A stretch of DNA of 64,000 bases from Sphingomonas sp. AX6 (GCF_902506605.1 NZ_LR733979.1:2712008-2776007), one strand, 5' to 3'. Positions 1-9,777 are shown, counted from the first letter of the stretch. Notes: generated from the sequence alone by a model not told the origin. Program-made: numbers and translations.

Positions 1-87
1 GGCTACTCGGGACAAACGGATTGGGTTGAGGGTTTGGGACTGGATTGCCGGTAGGCTCTCGCCAAGCGCCGCGCTATCCCTTCATGC

Positions 88-1701
88 ATGATCTATGACG
101 CGATCGTCATCGGCGGCGGGCATAACGGCCTGGTGTGCGCCTTCTACCTTGCCAAAGCGGGGCTAAAGACCTGCGTCCTCGAAGCGCGTTCCATCGTCGG
201 TGGTGCCGCGGTCACCGAGGAATTCGCTCCCGGTTTCCGCAACTCGACCGCCAGCTACACGGTCAGCCTGCTCCAGCCCAAAGTCATCGCGGACATGGCC
301 CTGCACGACCACGGCCTGCGCATGGTTCACCGCCCCGCCGCCAATTTCATGCCGCTGCCCGATGGCCGCCACTTGATCGCGCATAACGACACCGCTCAGA
401 CCCAGGCTGAATTCGCGAAATTCTCAAGAAAAGACGCCGAACGCCTGCCCGCTTATGGCGACGCGCTGGAAAAAATCGCCGATGTGTTGCGCACCTTTGC
501 CTTGAAGGCACCGCCCCAGCCGGGCGGCGGCATCCCATCCATGATCGCCGCACTGGGCCAAGGACGCACCGCCGCGAACCTCTCGCGCGAAGCCCAGCGC
601 GACCTGATCGAATTATTCACAAAAAGCGCCGCCGAGTTCCTCGACGGCTGGTTCGAAAGCGACCCCGTCCGCGCGCTGTTCGGGTTCGACGCGGTGGTCG
701 GCAACCATGCCAGCCCCTACACGCCGGGTTCGGCCTATGTCCTGCTCCACCACATCTTCGGCGAGGTGAACGGGCGGCGCGGCGCATGGGGCCATGCGAT
801 CGGCGGCATGGGCGCGATTACCCAAGCGATGGCGCGCGCCTGCGAAGGCGCGAGCGTTACGATCCGCACCGAAAGCCCGGTCGCGCGCATATTGACCGAC
901 CAGGGCCGCGCATCGGCAGTTGAACTCGAAAGCGGAGAGACGATCGCGGCGAAGATCGTCGCCGCCAATCTCGGGCCAACGCCGCTGTTCCAGAAGCTCT
1001 GTGACCCAGCGGACCTGCCCGCCGATTTCCGCGCCCGCATCGCGCGCTACAAGACCGGATCTGGCACCTTCCGAATGAACGTCGCGCTCAGCGAACTGCC
1101 GCGCTTCACCGCCTTGCCCGAGCCGGGCGCGCATATGAGCGCGGGCATCATCATGGCCCCAAGCCTCGACTATATGGATCGCGCGTTCGATGATTCGAAG
1201 ACGCTCGGCTGGTCGCGCCAACCCATCGTCGAAATGCTGATCCCCTCCACGCTCGACGACAGCCTCGCCCCACCCGGCGCACACGTCGCCAGCCTGTTTT
1301 GCCAGCAGTTCGCTCCCGTCCTGCCGGGTGGCCGAAGCTGGGACGACGCGCGCGAAGCCGCCGCCGATACCGTGATTGCCACGGTCGAGACCTATGCCCC
1401 CGGTTTCAAGGCAAGCATCGTCGCGCGCCAGATTCACTCGCCGCTCGACCTCGAACGTAAATTCGGCCTTGCGGGCGGCGACATCTTCCATGGTCGGATG
1501 AGTCTCGACCAACTATGGGCCGCGCGGCCCGTGCTCGGCCATGGCGATTATCGCAGCCCCATCCCCGGCCTCTACATGTGCGGATCGGGCACGCATCCTG
1601 GCGGCGGCGTCACCGGCGCACCGGGGCATAATGCTGCGCACGCGATCCTGCGCGACCGATCGATGCTCGGGCGACTTGTCGGCAAGCGCCGCCACGCCTA
1701 A
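88..1701 (+). CDS. FAD-dependent oxidoreductase, phytoene desaturase-like (PYROXD2 type)
   Basis: A 537-residue flavoprotein. Residues about 5-40 form an N-terminal dinucleotide-binding fold with the run GGGHNGLVCAFYLAKAG followed by the acidic VLEA that contacts FAD ribose. A second FAD-contacting block (GLYMCGSGTHPGGG, then GAPGHNAAHA) lies near residues 490-515. This arrangement is typical of the phytoene desaturase / all-trans-retinol saturase / PYROXD2 superfamily. The substrate cannot be told, and no carotenoid genes adjoin it. The start at 88 gives the Rossmann fold its usual position; another ATG four bases upstream is out of frame. It lies 11 bp before cysS on the same strand and may be co-transcribed with it. 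Confidence 0.85.
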   Translation: MIYDAIVIGGGHNGLVCAFYLAKAGLKTCVLEARSIVGGAAVTEEFAPGFRNSTASYTVSLLQPKVIADMALHDHGLRMVHRPAANFMPLPDGRHLIAHNDTAQTQAEFAKFSRKDAERLPAYGDALEKIADVLRTFALKAPPQPGGGIPSMIAALGQGRTAANLSREAQRDLIELFTKSAAEFLDGWFESDPVRALFGFDAVVGNHASPYTPGSAYVLLHHIFGEVNGRRGAWGHAIGGMGAITQAMARACEGASVTIRTESPVARILTDQGRASAVELESGETIAAKIVAANLGPTPLFQKLCDPADLPADFRARIARYKTGSGTFRMNVALSELPRFTALPEPGAHMSAGIIMAPSLDYMDRAFDDSKTLGWSRQPIVEMLIPSTLDDSLAPPGAHVASLFCQQFAPVLPGGRSWDDAREAAADTVIATVETYAPGFKASIVARQIHSPLDLERKFGLAGGDIFHGRMSLDQLWAARPVLGHGDYRSPIPGLYMCGSGTHPGGGVTGAPGHNAAHAILRDRSMLGRLVGKRRHA

Positions 1702-1712
1702 TCGCCAAGCCC

Positions 1713-3152
1713 ATGACCGATACGCCGCTCAAACTCTACAACTCGCTCACCCGTGCAATCGAGGAATTCCGCCCGATCCGCGACAATGAGGCGCGCGTCT
1801 ATACCTGCGGCCCGACGGTCTATAACTACCAGCATATCGGCAATATGCGCGCGTTCCTGTTCGCCGACACGCTTGGTCGCGTGCTGAAATGGAAGGGTTA
1901 CAAGCTCCGTCATATCATCAATATCACCGATGTCGGCCATCTGACCAGCGACGCCGATGCAGGCGACGACAAGATGGAAAAGGCTGCGCGCGCCGAACAG
2001 AAATCGATCTGGGACATCGCCGCGCATTACACCGCGGTGTTCAAGGCGGACATCGAACGGCTGAACATCACCCAGCCCGCCGAATGGACGGTCGCCACCG
2101 ACTACGTCCCCCAGATGATCGAATTCGCCAAGCAAATCGCCGACAAGCATTGCTACGAAATCGACAGCGGGCTGTATTTCGACAGCTCAACCGTGCCCGA
2201 TTACGGCCGCTTGGCGCGCGCGACCACCGGCGACGGCGAGAGCCGTATCGACCCGGTATCGGGCAAGCGCCACCCCCAGGATTTCGCGATCTGGCGGAAA
2301 TCGCCACCGGGCGAGCAACGCCAGATGGAATGGGAGTCGCCCTGGGGCAAGGGCGCGCCCGGCTGGCACCTCGAATGCTCGGTGATGAGCCTGGAGCAAC
2401 TCGGCCACCCGTTCGACATCCACACTGGCGGCATCGACCACCGCGAGGTGCATCATCCGAACGAGATCGCCCAGAACCAGGCGCATTGCGGGTGCGACAG
2501 CGCAGAGCCCGGCTTCACCGGCGCACGCATCTGGATGCACAACAACTTCCTGGTGGATCGCGGTGGCAAGATGTCGAAATCGACCGGAGAATTCCTGACG
2601 CTGCAAGTGCTGGTCGATCGCGGCATCCACCCGCTGTCGTACCGGTTGATGTGCCTGAGCGCGCATTATCGCAGCGAACTGGAATTTACGTGGGAGAATG
2701 TGGTTGCCGCACAAACGCGGTTAAAACGGATTATTCAGACGCTCGAAAGGCTGCGTGACGCGACACCCAAGAATAGCGGCGATACCGCGACCTATCTGGC
2801 GCGCTTTGACGAGGCGGTCAGCGACGATCTCAACACGTCGCGCGCGCTGCCCGTGTTGGACGCGCTGCTGGCGGACAAATCAATTGCACCTGGGAAGCGT
2901 CTGGCGGCTGCCACGGAGATCGACGGCGTGCTGGGTCTTGAAATCTCATCGATTACCCGCGCGGATCTCCGCGTTCGCCCTTCATCGGCTTCGATCGATG
3001 CAGACGTCATCGAAGCCAAGCTGATCGAGCGCAAGGAAGCGCGCGCGGCCAAGGACTTCGCCCGATCCGACGCGATCCGCGACGAACTGGCCGCAGCGGG
3101 TGTCGAGGTAATGGACGGCGACCCGCTCGGCTGGGACTGGAAGATCGCCTGA
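1713..3152 (+). CDS. cysS: Cysteinyl-tRNA synthetase
   Basis: Class I aminoacyl-tRNA synthetase that charges tRNA-Cys in the cytoplasm. The 479 residues match the usual length of about 460-480. Visible hallmarks are CGPTVYNYQHIGN at residues 32-44 (zinc ligand Cys32 plus the HIGH-type signature), further zinc-ligand candidates in GWHLECS and HTGGIDHREVHHPNE, and GGKMSKSTGEF, the KMSKS loop that positions ATP. The C-terminal region contains the usual anticodon-binding helical part (KEARAAKDFARSDAIRDEL). It follows the FAD oxidoreductase by 11 bp and is followed by a palindromic repeat. Confidence 0.97.
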   Translation: MTDTPLKLYNSLTRAIEEFRPIRDNEARVYTCGPTVYNYQHIGNMRAFLFADTLGRVLKWKGYKLRHIINITDVGHLTSDADAGDDKMEKAARAEQKSIWDIAAHYTAVFKADIERLNITQPAEWTVATDYVPQMIEFAKQIADKHCYEIDSGLYFDSSTVPDYGRLARATTGDGESRIDPVSGKRHPQDFAIWRKSPPGEQRQMEWESPWGKGAPGWHLECSVMSLEQLGHPFDIHTGGIDHREVHHPNEIAQNQAHCGCDSAEPGFTGARIWMHNNFLVDRGGKMSKSTGEFLTLQVLVDRGIHPLSYRLMCLSAHYRSELEFTWENVVAAQTRLKRIIQTLERLRDATPKNSGDTATYLARFDEAVSDDLNTSRALPVLDALLADKSIAPGKRLAAATEIDGVLGLEISSITRADLRVRPSSASIDADVIEAKLIERKEARAAKDFARSDAIRDELAAAGVEVMDGDPLGWDWKIA

Positions 3153-3283
3153 TCCTCCCCGACACGGGGAGGGGGACCATCCGAAGGATGGTGGAGGGGG
3201 CGGGCCACGAGCGTTGCGCTGCGTTGCACTCCCCCTCCGTCAGCACTTCGCGCTGCCACCTCCCCGTGCCGGGGAGGAATTGG
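3153..3283. repeat. Palindromic intergenic repeat (CTCCCC type)
   Basis: The spacer after cysS contains a long imperfect inverted repeat. Its left arm runs from TCCTCCCCGACACGGGGAGG and its right arm ends in CCTCCCCGTGCCGGGGAGG, with a purine-rich stretch and a CCCCCTCCGTCAGC segment between. Each end is also a small hairpin by itself. The form resembles dispersed GC-rich palindromes scattered between genes in sphingomonad genomes. It may act as a bidirectional terminator or mRNA stabiliser, which is inference. Confidence 0.7.
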
Positions 3284-3318
3284 TTGCGATCGGCAACTGA
3301 CCGGTTAGGCTCCGCGAC

Positions 3319-4254
3319 ATGAAAGCCGTCCTCCCCGCGCTCGCCCGTCCGATGCTGGAACCAAAACTCCCGTCCAGCCTCGACGTCCACTGGTTCGCCC
3401 ACCGTGACGACGCTCTCGAACATATTCCGACCGCCGAAATCGGCTGGGTGGACATGCACCAGCCCGGCTGGACCAGCGAAGTCGCCGCGGCCGGCACCAA
3501 CCTTAAATGGCTGTCGACCATCTATGCCGGGATCGACGCCTTCGACACCGATCTGCTCAAGCAACGCGGGACGATCCTGACCAATGGCGCCGGGATCAAT
3601 GCAATCGCGGTCGCGGAATATGCCGTGCTCGGCATCCTCGCCGCCGCGAAACGCTATGACGAGGTCGTCCGCATGGCAGACCGCAAGGAGTGGAGCATTG
3701 CCCCACCGGGCCAGGTCGAACTCGACGCCACGAATGCGCTCGTCATCGGCTATGGTTCGATCGGCAGACTGATCGGCGATCGACTTGCGGCGTTCGGGGT
3801 CGAGGTGACTGGCGTCACCCGGTCGGGCCGCGACGGGACGCTGAAGCCCGGCGAGTGGCGCGCACGGATTGGCGACTATGACTGGATCGTCCTCGCAGCG
3901 CCATCGACCGGGGACACCCACGCCCTGATCGGAAAGGCCGAACTCGCCGCGATGAAGCCCGGCGCTTGGCTGGTGAATATCGCGCGCGGCGACATGGTCG
4001 ATCAGGAAGCACTGATTGAGGCGCTGGAGAAACGCCGCATCGCCGGGGCCTTTCTCGACACCGTCACGCCTGAACCGCTTCCGCCTGAGCACCCACTCTG
4101 GACTGCGCCGAACACGTTGCATTCGATGCACCTGTCCGGCCGCAGTCAAACCAAGATGTTTCAGCGCACTGCCGCGTTGTTCCTGGACAATCTCGACGCT
4201 TATTTGACGGATCGCCCGATGCGGAACGTGGTCGATCTCGACGCGGGCTATTGA
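3319..4254 (+). CDS. D-isomer specific 2-hydroxyacid dehydrogenase family protein
   Basis: A 311-residue NAD(P)-dependent dehydrogenase of the D-2-hydroxyacid family. The nucleotide-binding site is VIGYGSIGRLIGDRL (GxGxxG) around residues 138-152. NIARGDMVDQEAL near residue 220 carries the catalytic Arg environment, and SMHLSGRS near the C-terminus supplies the probable catalytic His in place of the more common TPHxSG. The N-terminal substrate-binding half is divergent, so the substrate is not predictable. It lies between a palindromic repeat and the DAHP synthase gene, with 78 bp to the latter. Confidence 0.85.
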   Translation: MKAVLPALARPMLEPKLPSSLDVHWFAHRDDALEHIPTAEIGWVDMHQPGWTSEVAAAGTNLKWLSTIYAGIDAFDTDLLKQRGTILTNGAGINAIAVAEYAVLGILAAAKRYDEVVRMADRKEWSIAPPGQVELDATNALVIGYGSIGRLIGDRLAAFGVEVTGVTRSGRDGTLKPGEWRARIGDYDWIVLAAPSTGDTHALIGKAELAAMKPGAWLVNIARGDMVDQEALIEALEKRRIAGAFLDTVTPEPLPPEHPLWTAPNTLHSMHLSGRSQTKMFQRTAALFLDNLDAYLTDRPMRNVVDLDAGY

Positions 4255-4315
4255 CGCGACCGGGGTAAATCAGCCGCTCGATCCCGCGCGATAGCTTTTC
4301 TTTGCTTGCCTCGAT

Positions 4316-4332
4316 TTACCCAACTAGGGTAA
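4316..4332. promoter_or_regulatory. Perfect palindrome ahead of the HTH-DAHP synthase gene (possible operator)
   Basis: The sequence TTACCC-AACTA-GGGTAA is a 6+5+6 perfect inverted repeat ending ten bases before the ATG at 4342. Another GGGTAA half-site lies at 4263-4268. A weak -35-like TTGCTT (4302-4307) stands 17 bp before the right half of the palindrome. Because the adjoining product begins with a helix-turn-helix, this is a reasonable candidate autoregulatory operator. No binding evidence exists in the sequence itself. Confidence 0.45.
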
Positions 4333-4341
4333 GTGAAGGCC

Positions 4342-5940
4342 ATGAGCACACTCGCAGGTTCCAAAATCCGCCGCTTCCGCGAAGAACGCGCCCTTTCCCG
4401 CGCGGCGTTCGGCGCGTGGTTCAACACGCCAGGTTCCACGGTTCAGGGCTGGGAGGAGGAAGGCAAGCGCGCCAGTTCCGCCATCGCCAACCAGATTGCG
4501 GCCAACGGCATCGCGCACCATGCCGACTGGCACGTCAACGCGCGCAACTCGGGGGACATGATGAACGACAGTTGGAGCCCGGATAGCTGGACCGGTACAG
4601 CCTTCGAGGCGCGACAATTGCCCGACTATCCCGACGCAGCAGCACTGAAGTCGGCGACCGACACGATCTCCTCCTTCCCGCCGCTCGTCTTCGCAGGCGA
4701 AGCGCGCAACCTGACCGGTGATCTCGCGCGCGTGTCCGAAGGCCGTGCCTTTCTGCTTCAGGGCGGCGACTGCGCGGAAAGCTTCGCCGAATTTCATCCC
4801 AACAATATCCGCGACACGTTCCGCGTCATCCTTCAGATGGCGGTTGTGCTGACCTTTGCGTCCAAACTGCCAACGGTGAAGCTCGGGCGCATGGCGGGCC
4901 AATTCGCCAAGCCGCGATCGACCCCGATGGAGACCATCGATGGCGTCGAACTGCCCAGCTATCGCGGCGACATCGTCAACGACATCGCCTTCACCCCCGA
5001 AGCACGCATTCCCGATCCCCAGCGCCTGATCCGCGGCTATACCCAGTCGGCGGCAACGCTGAACCTGCTGCGTGCGTTCGCCAGCGGCGGCTATGCGAAT
5101 CTGCATCAGGTGCACCGCTGGACCCACGATTTCATGGGCCGTTCGCCATGGTCCAAGAAATATGCCGATGTCGCCGACCGCATCGGCGAAGCGCTCGACT
5201 TCATGGCCGCGTGCGGGATCGATGCCGACAGCGTGCCGCAACTGAAGGCCACGGAATTCTATACCAGCCATGAAGCGTTGCTGCTGCCCTACGAGCAGGC
5301 ACTGACCCGCCAGGATTCGCTGACCGGCGACTGGTACGACACCAGCGCGCATTTCCTGTGGATCGGTGATCGGACGCGCTTCGAAGGATCGGCGCATGTC
5401 GAATATCTGCGTGGCATCGGCAACCCGATCGGCATGAAATGCGGACCGAGTCTGGAGCCCGACGCGCTACTCCGCCTGCTCGATACGCTCAATCCTCAGC
5501 GCGTCGCAGGACGGATGACGCTGATCACCCGCTATGGCCATGACAAGATCGAAAAGGGCTTGCCAGCCCTGATCCGTGCCGTGAAGCGCGAAGGCCATCC
5601 GGTGGTGTGGAGCTGCGACCCGATGCACGGCAACGTGATCAAGGCGGCGAACGGCTACAAGACGCGGCCCTTCGACCGCATTCTTGCAGAAGTCCGCGGC
5701 TTCTTTGCCGTCCACCGCGCCGAAGGGACGTTTGCGGGCGGCATCCACACCGAAATGACTGGCCAGAACGTCACCGAATGTACCGGCGGCGCGATCGACG
5801 TGACCGAACAGAGTCTGGCCGACCGCTACCACACGCATTGCGACCCGCGTCTGAACGCCGGGCAGAGCATCGAACTGGCATTCCTGCTCGCCGAAATGCT
5901 CAACCAGGAAATGGCGGAGCGGCGAAAGGCGGCTGCTTGA
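4342..5940 (+). CDS. aroG: Class II DAHP synthase with N-terminal XRE-like helix-turn-helix extension
   Basis: 3-deoxy-7-phosphoheptulonate synthase condenses PEP and erythrose 4-phosphate at the entry to the shikimate pathway. From about residue 73 onward the protein is a full class II (plant-type) enzyme of about 460 residues: WSPDSW near its start, [39 protein letters not shown] and [15 protein letters not shown]. Ahead of it, in the same uninterrupted frame, residues about 4-60 look like an XRE-type HTH ([17 protein letters not shown], then [14 protein letters not shown]). ATG 4342 is chosen; GTG 4333 is also in frame. A good Shine-Dalgarno (CGGGGGAC) lies just before the paired ATGs at 4558 and 4561, so a shorter enzyme-only product could also be made. 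The aroA gene lies 13 kb away. Confidence 0.85.
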   Translation: MSTLAGSKIRRFREERALSRAAFGAWFNTPGSTVQGWEEEGKRASSAIANQIAANGIAHHADWHVNARNSGDMMNDSWSPDSWTGTAFEARQLPDYPDAAALKSATDTISSFPPLVFAGEARNLTGDLARVSEGRAFLLQGGDCAESFAEFHPNNIRDTFRVILQMAVVLTFASKLPTVKLGRMAGQFAKPRSTPMETIDGVELPSYRGDIVNDIAFTPEARIPDPQRLIRGYTQSAATLNLLRAFASGGYANLHQVHRWTHDFMGRSPWSKKYADVADRIGEALDFMAACGIDADSVPQLKATEFYTSHEALLLPYEQALTRQDSLTGDWYDTSAHFLWIGDRTRFEGSAHVEYLRGIGNPIGMKCGPSLEPDALLRLLDTLNPQRVAGRMTLITRYGHDKIEKGLPALIRAVKREGHPVVWSCDPMHGNVIKAANGYKTRPFDRILAEVRGFFAVHRAEGTFAGGIHTEMTGQNVTECTGGAIDVTEQSLADRYHTHCDPRLNAGQSIELAFLLAEMLNQEMAERRKAAA

Positions 5941-5989
5941 CGCTCCCGCACCACCCGCCTAGAGCCGCGCCTCCGCTGCTCAAAAGCAC

Positions 5990-6064
5990 GGCCCCTTCGT
6001 CTAGCGGTTAGGACGCGGCCCTCTCACGGCTGAAACACGGGTTCGATTCCCGTAGGGGTCACCA
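5990..6064 (+). tRNA. tRNA-Glu(CUC)
   Basis: A full cloverleaf with 7-bp acceptor stem GGCCCCT/AGGGGTC, a TTCGTCTAGCGGTTAGGAC D-arm typical of tRNA-Glu, anticodon loop CTCTCAC giving anticodon CUC, T-arm GTTCGATTC, and an encoded CCA end at 6062-6064. It lies 49 bp downstream of the DAHP synthase gene. Confidence 0.95.
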
Positions 6065-6130
6065 AATCCACATGTCGGTAACGGGATGTCGCCTATGCTC
6101 GGCGATCCGCCGGGCGTTGTGCTGCCGGAC

Positions 6131-8581
6131 TTAAACATCTGGCAAACGCTGCTCGGCCATCCCCCATCCCGCCAATCGCCTGGACGAAGCACGTCCGATC
6201 AGCGTCTCGACATCATCGACCGAGAACGCATTTCCCCCTTCCAGCTTGTCCAGTTCGTCCCAGGCAATCGGGGCCGCGACCGGTGCGCCGTCCCTGGCAC
6301 GCGCCGAATAGGGAAGCACGGCAGTCGCCCCGCGCTGGTTGCGCAGCCAGTCGATAAAGATGCGGTCCTTGCGCTTCGCCTTGGACATGGTGCCGACGAA
6401 GCGGTCGGGTTCGTTGCCCGCGAGTGCCAGCGCGAACCGCCGCGCGAAATCCTTGACCGCGGGCCATTCGGCGTGCGGCGTCAGCGGCACCGCGACGTGC
6501 AGCCCCTTGCCTCCCGACAGCATCGCAAAGCTTGTGAGGCCGAGATCATCGAGCGTTCGACGAATATCGTGCGCGGCGCTGCGGACATCGGCGAAGCCGA
6601 GCCCTTCGTCAGGGTCGAGGTCGAACACCAGCCGGTCGGGCTTTTCCACGTCGTCGATGCGCGACCCCCAGCCGTGGAACTCGATCGTTCCCATCTGAAC
6701 GCACGCCACCAGCGCGTCGATCGATGGGGCGTAGAGATAGGGCTCGATCCCGCCGTCCTTTTCGCGGATATCGACCTGGCCAACCGTGTCGCCAAAGCTG
6801 CCCGCGTCGTGTTTCTGAAAAAAGCATTTTTTGCCGCGCCCTTGCGGGCACCGCACCAGGCTGATCGGTCGGTTGATCGCCCAGGGGGCCATCGCCGGGC
6901 CGATCGCCTCGTAATAGGCGGCGAGGTCGCCTTTCGTCACCTTCGATGCCGGAAAGATCAGCCGGTCAGGATTGGTGATCCGGATCGCGGATGTCGGCGG
7001 GGGTGTTGGCGCAGGCCTTTCGACCAAAACCTGATCCGCCTGTTTGTCTTCCCGCAGTCCCAAAAAGCTCGCGTGACGCACCACGTCGTCAGCGGTGAAT
7101 TCTGCAAAGGCAACCTCGGCGACCAAGTCGGGGGTCACCCAACAAACCCCGCGCGCCGCCGCCTTGGACATCTCGACCGGCGGCGTCTTTCGCGCCCATG
7201 ATTTCAACCTGGCGATCAGCATGTCCTCGGTCGCCGTGTCGAACCCGGTGCCAACCTTGCCCGCGTAACGCAGCGTTTCGCCGTGTCGCGTGCCGATCAA
7301 CAGCGAACGAAGCGTCCGGCCCTTCGAGTCCGATTTCAGCCAGCCGAGGATGACGAATTCCTGTCGCCTGGTGCATTTGACCTTCAGCCAGTTGCGCGTC
7401 CGGCCCGCGCGATACGGCGCATCGGCGCGCTTGGAAATGATCCCCTCCTGCCCCGCTTTGCACAGCGCATCGAACAATTGCTCGCCTGCGCCCAACACAT
7501 GTTCGGCATAATGGATCGCGCCGTCGCCGGGTGCATCGGCGAGCAGCGCCGCAAGCTTCTGCTTGCGCTCCACATTCGATAATTTGGTCAGACTTTTGCC
7601 GGACAGCGACAGCACGTCGAATGCGAACAGCGTAAAGCCGCCTTCGCCCGATTTGAGGGCGCTCTGAAGCGCCGAAAAGCTGGGATTGCCGTTGGCATCC
7701 AGCTTGACGATCTCACCGTCGATCAACGCGGGTGGCAGGTCGAGCGCGGTCGCGGCTTCGACGATGCCGGCGAACTTGTCGCTCCAATCGAGGCCGGAGC
7801 GGGTGAACACCCGCGCCCGACCGCCACCAACCGAGAGCACACAGCGATAGCCGTCATATTTCACCTCGTGCAACCAGCCATTGCCCGCAGGCACGGCATC
7901 CACCAGCGTCGCGAGTTGGGGCGCGCGGAAGGCGGGAAGCTTTCCCGACGCTGCTTTGCGGGTGGCCGCCGCTGGTTGGGCAGCCGGGGAAGGCGCCTTG
8001 CCACTCGCAATCTCGGCCATCGTTCGGCCGCTTTCGATGCTGGTCAGTTCGCGCGCGACCAGATTGTCCGATCCACCGGCATGCGCGTCGGCGACCTTTC
8101 GCAACAGCCAGTTTTCGCGCTTCTCGTTGCCGCGCGGTTTCATCCGCACCAGCAGCCATTCGCCCTTCATCCGCTCGCCATCGAGCGTGAAGTGCAGATG
8201 TCCCTCATCGATCGTCTTGGACGGGTCCTTGCCCGGCACCGGGTGCCACATGCCCCGATCCCACAGCATGACGGTGCCGCCGCCATATTCGCCCTTGGGG
8301 ATCACCCCCTCGAACGTGGCATAGCTCATCGGGTGGTCTTCGGTACGGACCGCAAGCCGCTTGTCGTCAGGATTGACGCTCGGCCCCTTCGTCACTGCCC
8401 AGCTTTTGAGCACGCCGTCCAGTTCCAGCCGGAAATCGAAATGCAGCCGCGTGGCATCGTGCTTCTGCACCATGAAGATGCGGTTTTTGGCCCGCGCCTT
8501 GCCGCGCTTGCCTGCGGGCTCCGCCGTCTTCGCGAAATCGCGCATCGCATTGTACGGCGCGAGGGGGTCGGGCTTGGCCAT
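6131..8581 (-). CDS. ligD: ATP-dependent DNA ligase D (phosphoesterase-ligase-polymerase)
   Basis: Multifunctional end-processing and sealing enzyme of bacterial non-homologous end joining, partner of Ku. Domain order is 3'-phosphoesterase at about residues 10-160 (KHDATRLHFDFRLELDG, then TEDHPMSYATFEG), ATP-dependent ligase at about 210-500 (adenylation motif EVKYDGYR with the catalytic Lys, later WLKVKC), and an AEP-type primase-polymerase at about 530-810 (RLIFPASKVTKGD, DLDPDEGLGF). The product is about 816 residues, similar to Pseudomonas-type LigD. ATG 8581 is preferred; a GTG at 8599 would add six residues. It sits downstream of ku on the same strand, separated by a palindromic repeat. 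Confidence 0.95.
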   Translation of the reverse strand: MAKPDPLAPYNAMRDFAKTAEPAGKRGKARAKNRIFMVQKHDATRLHFDFRLELDGVLKSWAVTKGPSVNPDDKRLAVRTEDHPMSYATFEGVIPKGEYGGGTVMLWDRGMWHPVPGKDPSKTIDEGHLHFTLDGERMKGEWLLVRMKPRGNEKRENWLLRKVADAHAGGSDNLVARELTSIESGRTMAEIASGKAPSPAAQPAAATRKAASGKLPAFRAPQLATLVDAVPAGNGWLHEVKYDGYRCVLSVGGGRARVFTRSGLDWSDKFAGIVEAATALDLPPALIDGEIVKLDANGNPSFSALQSALKSGEGGFTLFAFDVLSLSGKSLTKLSNVERKQKLAALLADAPGDGAIHYAEHVLGAGEQLFDALCKAGQEGIISKRADAPYRAGRTRNWLKVKCTRRQEFVILGWLKSDSKGRTLRSLLIGTRHGETLRYAGKVGTGFDTATEDMLIARLKSWARKTPPVEMSKAAARGVCWVTPDLVAEVAFAEFTADDVVRHASFLGLREDKQADQVLVERPAPTPPPTSAIRITNPDRLIFPASKVTKGDLAAYYEAIGPAMAPWAINRPISLVRCPQGRGKKCFFQKHDAGSFGDTVGQVDIREKDGGIEPYLYAPSIDALVACVQMGTIEFHGWGSRIDDVEKPDRLVFDLDPDEGLGFADVRSAAHDIRRTLDDLGLTSFAMLSGGKGLHVAVPLTPHAEWPAVKDFARRFALALAGNEPDRFVGTMSKAKRKDRIFIDWLRNQRGATAVLPYSARARDGAPVAAPIAWDELDKLEGGNAFSVDDVETLIGRASSRRLAGWGMAEQRLPDV

Positions 8582-8600
8582 CGCGGCTTTACGACCCACA

Positions 8601-8681
8601 CGTCATCCCAGCGAGAGCTGGGATATCAGGCGAAGATCGGTGACGGAACCGCTTGATATCCCAGCTTTCGCTGGGATGACG
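8601..8681. repeat. Palindromic repeat between ku and ligD
   Basis: Two hairpins, ATCCCAGC-GAGA-GCTGGGAT and ATCCCAGC-TTTC-GCTGGGAT, face each other, so the whole 81 bp reads as an inverted repeat bounded by CGTCATCCCAGC and GCTGGGATGACG. Related shorter or diverged copies occur at 36123-36203 and 38855-38881. Confidence 0.8.
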
Positions 8682-8695
8682 GATTATCCGGCGGA

Positions 8696-9589
8696 TCATG
8701 CCCGCTTTCTTGCGGGCGCCTTCTCAGGCGGCTTTTTCGCGGCCGTTTTCGCCGCGGGCTTCTTAGCAGGCGCCTTCTTCGCTGCCGCAGGTTTCGCCCC
8801 TGGCTTCTCCAACGATTTCTTGAGCGCCGCCATCAAATCGACGACGTTGGATCCCGATGGACGCGGCCCGTCATCCTCTTCGGCCACGATCTTGCGACCC
8901 TTGGTCTTTTGCTTGCGCGCGACCAGCTCCTTGACCGCATCGGTATAATGGTCGGTGAACTTGGCCGGATCGAATGCCTTGGTCTTCTTCTCGATCAAAC
9001 TATTGGCCAGGTCGAGCAGGTCGTCGTCGGGTTTGGCATCCGGTATGTCGCGGAAATAGCCCTGGGCGCGGTTGACCTCGTCGGCATAACGCAGCGTCTC
9101 CAGCACCATTCCGCGCCCGCACGGCTTCAGGCTGACGATATATTCGCGGCCGCGCATTGCCAATTGTCCCAACGCCACCTTCTTCGATTTCCGCAGTGCC
9201 TCGCGCAGTACGATATAGGCTTCTTCGGCCAAGTCGTCGGCGGGCACCACGAAATAGGGCTTTTCGTAATAGAGCACGTCGATCTCTCCGGAATCGACGA
9301 ACTGCACCAGCTCCAGCGTCTTCTTGCTTTCCAGCTTTACCGCCTCGATTTCGTCATTGTCGAGCAGCACGTAATTGCCCTTCGACACCTCGAACCCCTT
9401 GACGATATCGTCGGGATCGACCGTGCCAATCCCGGCCACGGTCTTTTCATAACGGATGGGCTTGCCGCTGGGTTCGTGGATTTGACGGAACGCGACACTC
9501 GCTCCCGATTTGGTTGCGGGGAAGATCTCGACCGGAATCGACACCAGCGCCAGCCTGATCTGACCTTTCCAATATGCACGCGCCGCCAT
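8696..9589 (-). CDS. ku: Ku homodimer DNA end-binding protein
   Basis: Bacterial Ku binds DNA double-strand ends and recruits LigD for non-homologous end joining. The protein begins MAARAYWKGQIRLALVSIPV, the classic bacterial Ku start, and shows the core beta-barrel segments (RQIHEPSGKPIRYEKTVAG, YYEKPYFVVPAD, LKPCGRGMVLETLRYADEV). After about residue 260 comes a lysine/alanine/proline-rich tail (KKAPAKKPAAKTAAKKPPEK), as in other long bacterial Ku proteins where it binds DNA. ATG 9589 is chosen because ACGGAGGCG lies just upstream. The gene heads a probable ku-ligD operon. The integrated element lies about 190 bp upstream of its start. Confidence 0.95.
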   Translation of the reverse strand: MAARAYWKGQIRLALVSIPVEIFPATKSGASVAFRQIHEPSGKPIRYEKTVAGIGTVDPDDIVKGFEVSKGNYVLLDNDEIEAVKLESKKTLELVQFVDSGEIDVLYYEKPYFVVPADDLAEEAYIVLREALRKSKKVALGQLAMRGREYIVSLKPCGRGMVLETLRYADEVNRAQGYFRDIPDAKPDDDLLDLANSLIEKKTKAFDPAKFTDHYTDAVKELVARKQKTKGRKIVAEEDDGPRPSGSNVVDLMAALKKSLEKPGAKPAAAKKAPAKKPAAKTAAKKPPEKAPARKRA

Positions 9590-9777
9590 GTTCGAATCGC
9601 CTCCGTTACGATTGCGATTCAATTCCCGGAAGGGCGTCGGGGTTCCACGCAAATCGCGACAGAGATCGACCACGCTGATCGGACCCGCCAAAATGACGGT
9701 AAATCGCGAAAGATGGGCGTTGCGTTACAGGCGATCGCCCAACCGCCGGACGGTCCCATGACCTATGGCGAAAAACG

